A stretch of 64,000 bases of DNA from Sutcliffiella horikoshii (lineage in GTDB: Bacteria; Bacillota; Bacilli; Bacillales; Bacillaceae_I). Made by a program: the position numbers and the translations under genes. The notes beneath the pieces were generated by a model. The model was not told where the DNA came from. It did not search any database and worked only from the letters and a program-made list of their open reading frames with translations. Positions within the stretch are counted from its first letter, which is position 1; every line of letters begins with the position of its first letter. The stretch spans positions 1,860,001 through 1,924,000 of the forward strand of contig NZ_CP020880.1 in NCBI RefSeq assembly GCF_002157855.1, given 5' to 3'. This document shows positions 58,453-64,000 of the stretch, in pieces.

Positions 58453-59361
58453 ATGCAAAATGTTAACGTTCCATTAATTTCTTTTCTAGAATATTTACAA
58501 ATTGAAAAAAATTACTCAAAATATACTATTGTATTTTATCAGAAGGATATTGAAGATTTTTTTGATTTTATGAAAGAGGAAGCCATTTCAAGCATCAATG
58601 AAGTCACTCATACAGAAGCACGTATGTATTTAACCAGGCTGCATCAAAAAAAGTACGCACGAAAATCGGTTGCAAGAAAAACATCAAGCTTACGCAGTTT
58701 CTATAAGTTTCTACTGCGAGAAGAGAAGGTGGAGCAAAACCCTTTTACCAGTGTTTCCTTGCCAAAACAGGAAAAGCGGCTTCCGCAGTTCCTGTATAGT
58801 GAAGAACTTGATAAGTTGTTTGCTGTATCAGATTTGGAAACACCATTAGGTCAGAGGAATCAAGCCATTTTAGAATTGCTCTATGCAACTGGTATCCGAA
58901 TTAGTGAATGTTGTCACATTCAAATTCATGATATTGACTTTCAAGTCGGTACCATCCTTGTCACTGGAAAAGGGAATAAACAGCGTTACATCCCGTTTGG
59001 AAGTTTTGCACAAGACGCCATGAAGACCTATTTAGAAGATGGCCGAAAAACACTGCTTGATAAGCAAAAAACGCCTAATTCCACCAAGCATCTTTTTCTT
59101 AATTTCCGTGGAGGTGCCCTTACCCCCCGAGGTGTAAGGCTGATACTTAATGACATGGTACAACAGGCATGTTCAACCTTACATATTAGTCCACATATGC
59201 TTCGGCATACTTTTGCCACTCATATGTTAAATGAAGGAGCAGACCTTCGTGTTGTACAAGAATTGCTCGGACATGCCAGTTTATCATCCACCCAAATCTA
59301 TACACATGTGACAAAAGAACATTTGCAAAAGACGTATAATCAATTTCATCCTCGTGCATGA
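58453..59361 (+). CDS. xerC: Tyrosine recombinase XerC (CodV)
   Basis: 302 residues. With a XerD-type partner it resolves chromosome dimers at dif. The N-terminal SAM-like core-binding domain (~1-95) is followed by the catalytic domain with Arg in TGIRISE, Lys in [20 protein letters not shown] (His-x-x-Arg), and [15 protein letters not shown] (His and the Tyr nucleophile). ATG at 58453 has GAGGTGATAAG upstream. It begins the xerC-clpQ-clpY-codY operon seen in B. subtilis. Confidence 0.96.
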   Translation: MQNVNVPLISFLEYLQIEKNYSKYTIVFYQKDIEDFFDFMKEEAISSINEVTHTEARMYLTRLHQKKYARKSVARKTSSLRSFYKFLLREEKVEQNPFTSVSLPKQEKRLPQFLYSEELDKLFAVSDLETPLGQRNQAILELLYATGIRISECCHIQIHDIDFQVGTILVTGKGNKQRYIPFGSFAQDAMKTYLEDGRKTLLDKQKTPNSTKHLFLNFRGGALTPRGVRLILNDMVQQACSTLHISPHMLRHTFATHMLNEGADLRVVQELLGHASLSSTQIYTHVTKEHLQKTYNQFHPRA

Positions 59362-59383
59362 GGAACGAATGGAGGATCTTTTC

Positions 59384-59926
59384 ATGTCATCATTTCATGC
59401 TACCACGATATTTGCAGTCCAGCATAAGGGACAATGCGCAATGTCAGGTGACGGTCAAGTTACATTTGGAAACGCAGTTGTCATGAAGCATACAGCACGA
59501 AAAGTGCGCAAGCTTTTTAACGGACGGATTCTTGCGGGTTTTGCAGGATCTGTGGCAGATGCATTTACCTTATTCGAAATGTTCGAGGCGAAGCTTGAGG
59601 AATATAACGGCAATATCCAACGCTCAGCAGTTGAGCTTGCCAAAGAATGGCGTAGTGATAAAGTGTTGAGAAAGTTGGAAGCCATGTTGATTGTAATGGA
59701 TGAGTCCAGCATGTTGTTAGTTTCCGGAACGGGTGAAGTTATTGAACCTGATGACGGAATACTTGCAATTGGTTCAGGCGGGAACTATGCACTTTCTGCA
59801 GGCCGTGCTTTAAAACGATATGCAGGTGATCATATGACAGCACGTGAGATAGCAAAAGCATCCTTGGAAACAGCAGGTGAAATTTGCGTGTACACTAATG
59901 ACAATATCATTGTAGAAGAACTATAG
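59384..59926 (+). CDS. hslV: ATP-dependent protease subunit ClpQ (HslV)
   Basis: 180 residues. Proteasome-like peptidase of the two-component ClpYQ protease. The chosen ATG at 59384 (GGAGGATC upstream) encodes [16 protein letters not shown], so after Met removal the N-terminal residue is serine, as in B. subtilis CodW, rather than the threonine of E. coli Hsl[10 protein letters not shown] and [14 protein letters not shown] are conserved. clpY follows after 17 bases. Confidence 0.96.
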   Translation: MSSFHATTIFAVQHKGQCAMSGDGQVTFGNAVVMKHTARKVRKLFNGRILAGFAGSVADAFTLFEMFEAKLEEYNGNIQRSAVELAKEWRSDKVLRKLEAMLIVMDESSMLLVSGTGEVIEPDDGILAIGSGGNYALSAGRALKRYAGDHMTAREIAKASLETAGEICVYTNDNIIVEEL

Positions 59927-59943
59927 AAAAGGCGGTTGTGGAC

Positions 59944-61344
59944 ATGAGTACAAAATTAACCCCTAGGCAAATAGTAGATATGCTCGATCAATATATTGTA
60001 GGTCAAACAAATGCGAAAAAGGCTGTTGCGGTTGCACTGAGAAACAGATATAGAAGAAGTCTTCTCAAAGGCAGTCTTCGTGATGAAGTAGTCCCTAAAA
60101 ACATCCTGATGATCGGTCCGACTGGTGTCGGAAAGACTGAAATAGCCCGAAGAATTGCCAAACTTGTTGGTGCACCATTCATCAAAGTAGAAGCAACGAA
60201 ATTCACAGAAGTTGGCTATGTAGGCCGTGATGTTGAATCGATGGTACGCGATTTGGTGGAAACATCCGTCCGTCTTGTAAAAGAAGAAAAGATGGCGAGT
60301 GTAAAAGAAAAAGCCCTGGAAAATGCAAACAAACGCTTGGTGGAACTACTTGTTCCTGGCAAGCAAAAAAGCGCGTCCTATAAAAATCCGCTTGAAATGT
60401 TTTTTGGAGGAAATGCTAACTCCAACGACACGGAAGAGCAGGAAAAGCAAGAAGAAGTATCAATCAAAGATCAAAGAAGAAGAATGGCCCATCAACTTGC
60501 TCTAGGAGAACTAGAAGACCGTTATGTCACGGTTGAAGTGGAAGAACAGCAAGGGTCCATGTTTGACATGCTGCAAGGCTCGGGTATGGAACAAATGGGC
60601 ATGAACATGCAAGATGCCCTAAGCAATCTCATGCCGAAGAAAAAAAAGAAAAGAAGGCTGACTGTCCGTGAGGCAAGACCAGTACTTGCACATGAAGAAG
60701 CACAAAAACTAATTGATATGGATGAAGTGACACAAGAAGCTGTTAATAGAGCAGAACAAAATGGAATCATCTTTATAGATGAAATCGATAAAATCGCTAA
60801 AAAGAACAGCGGTTCTTCTGCAGATGTGTCCCGTGAAGGAGTTCAGCGTGACATCCTCCCTATTGTGGAAGGATCAACGGTAGTAACAAAATACGGCCAA
60901 GTAAAGACAGATCATGTTTTATTTATTTCTGCAGGGGCCTTCCATATCGCCAAGCCTTCTGATCTCATTCCAGAATTGCAAGGTCGTTTTCCGATTCGTG
61001 TGGAATTGACCAAACTATCAATAGATGACTTTGTAAGAATTTTAGTGGAACCAGATAATGCTTTACTTAAACAATATACGGCATTATTGGAAACGGAAGG
61101 TATAAAAGTCGAATTTTCTGACGATGCTATTCGTAAACTAGCTGAAGTAGCGTTTCAGGTGAACCAGGATACCGATAATATCGGTGCCCGTCGTCTTCAC
61201 ACTATCCTTGAGAAATTGTTGGAGGACCTGTCATTTGAAGCGCCAGATATCAACCTGGAGAAAATCGTCATCACACCGAAATATGTGGACGAAAAACTAG
61301 GCAATATCGTAAAAAATAAAGATTTAAGCCAATTTATCTTATAG
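59944..61344 (+). CDS. hslU: ATP-dependent protease ATPase ClpY (HslU)
   Basis: 466-residue AAA+ unfoldase partner of ClpQ. Walker [14 protein letters not shown] (~58), Walker [12 protein letters not shown] (~275), and an intervening I-domain (~110-245) rich in charged residues with a lysine run. The C-terminal FIL tail, which activates HslV when inserted in the peptidase, is present as QFIL. ATG at 59944; a GTG six bases upstream is ignored. Confidence 0.97.
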   Translation: MSTKLTPRQIVDMLDQYIVGQTNAKKAVAVALRNRYRRSLLKGSLRDEVVPKNILMIGPTGVGKTEIARRIAKLVGAPFIKVEATKFTEVGYVGRDVESMVRDLVETSVRLVKEEKMASVKEKALENANKRLVELLVPGKQKSASYKNPLEMFFGGNANSNDTEEQEKQEEVSIKDQRRRMAHQLALGELEDRYVTVEVEEQQGSMFDMLQGSGMEQMGMNMQDALSNLMPKKKKKRRLTVREARPVLAHEEAQKLIDMDEVTQEAVNRAEQNGIIFIDEIDKIAKKNSGSSADVSREGVQRDILPIVEGSTVVTKYGQVKTDHVLFISAGAFHIAKPSDLIPELQGRFPIRVELTKLSIDDFVRILVEPDNALLKQYTALLETEGIKVEFSDDAIRKLAEVAFQVNQDTDNIGARRLHTILEKLLEDLSFEAPDINLEKIVITPKYVDEKLGNIVKNKDLSQFIL

Positions 61345-61371
61345 AAGTAGATTTTTAGGAGGAAATATAAA

Positions 61372-62151
61372 ATGCCATTATTACAAAAAACAAGAACCAT
61401 CAACGCTATGCTGCAAAGAGCAGCTGGTAAACCAGTTAACTTCAAGGAAATGTCGGAAACACTTTGCAATGTCATTGAAGCAAATGTTTTCGTATTATCC
61501 CGCCGTGGGAAGCTATTAGGCTATTCCATTAACCAACAGATTGAAAACGAGCGTATGATCAAGATGCTTGAAGACCGTCAATTCCCTGAAGAGTATACTA
61601 AGAACTTGTTCAATATCTCAGAAACATCTTCTAACCTGGATGTGGATAGTGAATATACAGCTTTCCCTGTAGAGAACAAGGAATTGTTTAAATCTGGTTT
61701 AACAACAATCGTTCCTATTATCGGTGGAGGGGAACGCCTTGGAACACTGATTCTTGCTCGTCTTCAAGAGCCATTCTCTGATGATGATTTGATTATGGCT
61801 GAATACGGCGCGACAGTTGTAGGTATGGAGATCCTACGTGAAAAATCGGAAGAAATTGAAGAGGAAGCAAGAAGCAAGGCTGTTGTTCAAATGGCAATCA
61901 GCTCCCTTTCTTACAGTGAGCTTGAAGCAATCGAGCATATCTTTGAAGAGCTTGATGGAAAAGAAGGCCTTCTTGTAGCAAGTAAAATTGCAGACAGAGT
62001 AGGAATCACTCGTTCTGTTATCGTAAACGCACTAAGAAAATTAGAAAGTGCCGGTGTTATCGAATCCCGTTCACTTGGGATGAAAGGTACTTATATTAAA
62101 GTGCTAAACGACAAGTTCCTTATGGAGCTTTCCAAACTAAAATCACATTAA
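61372..62151 (+). CDS. codY: GTP-sensing transcriptional pleiotropic repressor CodY
   Basis: 259 residues. CodY represses nitrogen, amino-acid and stationary-phase genes when branched-chain amino acids and GTP are high. The N-terminal GAF domain (~1-155) binds isoleucine and valine. A C-terminal winged helix ([36 protein letters not shown]) binds DNA. TAGGAGGAAAT precedes ATG. It is the last gene of xerC-clpQ-clpY-codY and is followed by a long hairpin terminator, then the flagellar operon. Confidence 0.97.
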   Translation: MPLLQKTRTINAMLQRAAGKPVNFKEMSETLCNVIEANVFVLSRRGKLLGYSINQQIENERMIKMLEDRQFPEEYTKNLFNISETSSNLDVDSEYTAFPVENKELFKSGLTTIVPIIGGGERLGTLILARLQEPFSDDDLIMAEYGATVVGMEILREKSEEIEEEARSKAVVQMAISSLSYSELEAIEHIFEELDGKEGLLVASKIADRVGITRSVIVNALRKLESAGVIESRSLGMKGTYIKVLNDKFLMELSKLKSH

Positions 62152-62164
62152 TGCTAAATATATA

Positions 62165-62220
62165 AAAAAGGGTCTGACTTTTATCTGCATTTCGCAGAAG
62201 AGTCAGACCCTTTTTATTTT
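62165..62220 (+). terminator. Terminator of xerC-clpQY-codY
   Basis: AAAAAGGGTCTGACT (62165-62179) and AGTCAGACCCTTTTT (62201-62215) form a perfect 15-bp stem; inner TCTGC/GCAGA extends it. It could work in both directions. Confidence 0.95.
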
Positions 62221-62228
62221 ATAGTGAG

Positions 62229-62558
62229 AAAGTTTATAAAACTGTTGATTTCCGTTCCAGGCGCTTCGCTTGCCTGCGGGCGGTCCGTGAGCCTCCTCGG
62301 CTGCGCCTGTGGGGTCTCACCTGTCCCTTCCTCTCGCGGGCGTCTGCGCGCCTTCCACTCCAATCAACAAGGTGACCTCATTCATTAAAGGGTTTATGAA
62401 AAGCCATCTAATATGGTTTACGTAATTTTCAGCTGTGGATTGGAGCAAATGGCGGAGACTCCAGCGGGGGAGTAACGGTTGGTTGAGACCCCGCAACGAA
62501 GTGAGGAGGCTCAAGCACCGTCCCGCGGAAAGCGAAGCCATTTGCGGAAAGGAACAGC
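62229..62558. repeat. Composite GC-rich structured repeat (reverse plus forward units)
   Basis: Reverse unit 62244-62368 (GTTGATT/AATCAAC ends) and forward unit 62432-62558 (GCTGT/ACAGC ends) with a 63-base spacer containing AAAGGGTTTATGAAAA. The left flank AAGTTTATAAAAC (62231-62243) matches the 12.6-kb copy nearly exactly. The rest of the gap to flgB (62559-62761) holds a TTGACA (62656-62661) without a well-spaced -10 and no gene. Confidence 0.88.
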
Positions 62559-62761
62559 GGCGTATAAGTTATTAGTAATTTTTCTATCCTAAAATAGCAA
62601 TAGGTCTTTATGCCTATGGAGGAAAATGAGTCAAATTGACGATTTTTTTTAACAATTGACACATAGACATATCGGTTACCTTAATTTACAATAAAAACAT
62701 ACATACATATTTCGACAAAAATATATAATTCGTAACAAAAGATATATTTATGGGGGTACTA

Positions 62762-63151
62762 ATGAAGATTTTTTCGACATCAATCCAAGCATTGGAAAAA
62801 GGTATACAGTATTCGGGTGCAAAACATAAAGCTATTTCACATAATATCGCAAACGTTGATACACCCAACTTTAAACGAAAAGAAATAAAACCGAACTTTG
62901 GTGAAACTTACCAAAGAGCACTTGAAGCAAATAAAACAGATGACAGACATAGAGAATTTTCCGGAAGTTCAAATAAAGCGTTTAAAATGGATAACACATC
63001 TTATTCCTACTCACATAATGGCAATAATGTCGACATAGATAAAGAAATGTCAGATTTGGCTGAAAATCAAATATATTATTACACATTAATTGATCAAATG
63101 AGCGGGAAGTTCCAATCCCTTCAAAACGTAATTAAAGGAGGGAGAGGATAA
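62762..63151 (+). CDS. flgB: Flagellar basal body rod protein FlgB
   Basis: 129-residue proximal rod protein. The diagnostic N-terminal segment ISHNIANVDTPNFKRKEI is at ~25-42, and the C-terminal helix ends in QNVIKGGRG. ATG at 62762 has GGGGGT five bases upstream; an in-frame ATG 12 bases earlier contains that site. It opens the fla/che operon after codY, as in B. subtilis; its stop overlaps the flgC start. Confidence 0.94.
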   Translation: MKIFSTSIQALEKGIQYSGAKHKAISHNIANVDTPNFKRKEIKPNFGETYQRALEANKTDDRHREFSGSSNKAFKMDNTSYSYSHNGNNVDIDKEMSDLAENQIYYYTLIDQMSGKFQSLQNVIKGGRG

Positions 63152-63603
63152 TGTCCATGTTTAAAAGTATGAACATCTCGAGCTCCGCTCTTACCGCACA
63201 GAGGCTCAGAATGGATGTTATATCATCAAATATGGCAAACGTCGACTCAACCCGCGGGGAATACCGTAACGGGCAGTGGGAACCGTACAGAAGGAAGCTG
63301 GTAGAAACCGCACCGAAGGAAAACAGTTTCCAATCCTATTTACAAAAAGCCTCTGGAAATGGAAGTGGTTTTGGAAGTGGAGTGAAGGTAACTAGAATTA
63401 AAGAAGATGATGCTCCTTTCCGTGTAATGTTCGACCCAGAGCACCCGGACGCAAATGAAGACGGATATGTTGAACTGCCCAATGTCGATCCTTTAAAAGA
63501 AATGGTCGACCTTATGAGTGCATCAAGGTCCTATGAGGCGAATGTGACGGTATTTAATGCTTCAAAAGGTATTATGATGAAAACGTTGGAGCTTGGTAAA
63601 TAA
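63151..63603 (+). CDS. flgC: Flagellar basal body rod protein FlgC
   Basis: 150-residue rod protein. N-terminal MNISSSALTAQRLRMDVISSNMANVDSTRG and C-terminal PLKEMVDLMSASRSYEANVTVFNASKGIMMKTLEL are typical of FlgC; both helices pack in the rod tube. It overlaps flgB by one base and precedes fliE by 15 bases. Confidence 0.96.
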   Translation: MSMFKSMNISSSALTAQRLRMDVISSNMANVDSTRGEYRNGQWEPYRRKLVETAPKENSFQSYLQKASGNGSGFGSGVKVTRIKEDDAPFRVMFDPEHPDANEDGYVELPNVDPLKEMVDLMSASRSYEANVTVFNASKGIMMKTLELGK

Positions 63604-63618
63604 GTGGAGGTCATATAG

Positions 63619-63915
63619 ATGATTACTAAAATAGCTAATTCTAATCAAATGGTTCAGAATCTAAATAGTGTTCAGAAAACGAGTGGGGATGTGCATCAAC
63701 AGTTTTCTACCTATTTAAAAGATGCTTTAAATGAAGTGAACAATGCACAAGTTGCTTCCAATCAAATTACTACAAAGCTAGTTAATAATGAGGGAGTAGA
63801 GCTTCATGACGTGCTGATTGCTCAGCAAAAAGCAAGTGTAGCCATGTCGCTTACGATGGAAGTAAGAAACAAAGGCGTGGAAGCATATCAGGAAATTATG
63901 AGAATGCAAGTGTAG
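63619..63915 (+). CDS. fliE: Flagellar hook-basal body complex protein FliE
   Basis: 98 residues; FliE links the MS ring (FliF) to the rod. The C-terminal half (LHDVLIAQQKASVAMSLTMEVRNKGVEAYQEIMRMQV) is the conserved family core. GGAGG precedes ATG. The last 85 bases of the window show no start; fliF would be expected next. Confidence 0.95.
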   Translation: MITKIANSNQMVQNLNSVQKTSGDVHQQFSTYLKDALNEVNNAQVASNQITTKLVNNEGVELHDVLIAQQKASVAMSLTMEVRNKGVEAYQEIMRMQV

Positions 63916-64000
63916 CCTAAAGGATATGGCTAAGTAACTCCGCTCAACCTTGATACATAAATAATTTTTGTCACCCAAGCGTGACTGTGATCTTACAGAT

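Noticed and set aside
62656-62692. A standard promoter for flgB using TTGACA at 62656
   Set aside because: No acceptable -10 at 16-19 bases; TACAAT lies 25 bases away. The true fla/che promoter could not be identified by eye.

Overview
This window is a chromosomal segment from a low-G+C, spore-forming, flagellated Gram-positive bacterium of the family Bacillaceae. The evidence is direct: a 26-residue SpoVM, RemA, FapR, CodY, YlxM, RqcH and the PrpC/PrkC pair all read clearly, and gene order follows the Bacillus subtilis pyr-yloA-yloB-...-codY-flgB block almost gene for gene. Species cannot be assigned from sequence alone. Nearly every gene is on the + strand. Exceptions are the SurA-like lipoprotein gene, rqcH and rpmB.

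Layout: 1-3.2 kb is the end of the pyrimidine operon (carB end, pyrK, pyrD, pyrF, pyrE), closed by a terminator. 3.2-5.7 kb is an accessory pocket with two diverged copies of a ~165-bp intergenic repeat, a NERD/zinc-ribbon protein and a SurA_N-type lipoprotein. 5.8-12.6 kb carries rqcH, a P-type calcium ATPase, yloC (YicC), remA, gmk and rpoZ. 13-25.8 kb is one tightly packed run: coaBC, priA, def, fmt, rsmB, rlmN, prpC, prkC, rsgA, rpe, a 61-codon unknown gene and thiN. spoVM, rpmB (divergent), yloU and fakA follow, then sdaAB/sdaAA and recG. 32.8-36.6 kb is the FapR-controlled lipid operon (fapR, plsX, fabD, fabG, acpA). 36.8-44.7 kb holds rnc, smc, ftsY, ylxM and ffh, which join RNA processing, chromosome condensation and SRP targeting. 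44.8-49.8 kb has rpsP, khpA, rimM, trmD, rplS, lepB, rbgA and rnhB (ribosome assembly and secretion). 49.8-51.2 kb has a FliK-like/FlhB-C-terminal-like gene pair. 51.4-62.2 kb has sucCD, dprA, topA, trmFO, xerC, clpQY and codY. 62.8 kb to the end starts the flagellar operon (flgB, flgC, fliE).

The most unusual content is non-coding. A family of GC-rich ~127-bp elements occurs nine times at six intergenic sites (12.65, 36.14, 37.65, 42.5, 47.9 and 62.24 kb). Element ends are inverted repeats whose sequences differ between copies but remain complementary, as do internal arms, so a long hairpin seems to be what is conserved. Three sites are composites of two facing units with a related spacer. 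One unit has lost exactly 80 bp between GCGAAG direct repeats and another carries a 58-bp insertion flanked by TCCT. Two other intergenic regions hold unrelated degenerate 21-22-bp tandem repeats. No tRNA, rRNA, CRISPR array, transposase or prophage gene was seen.
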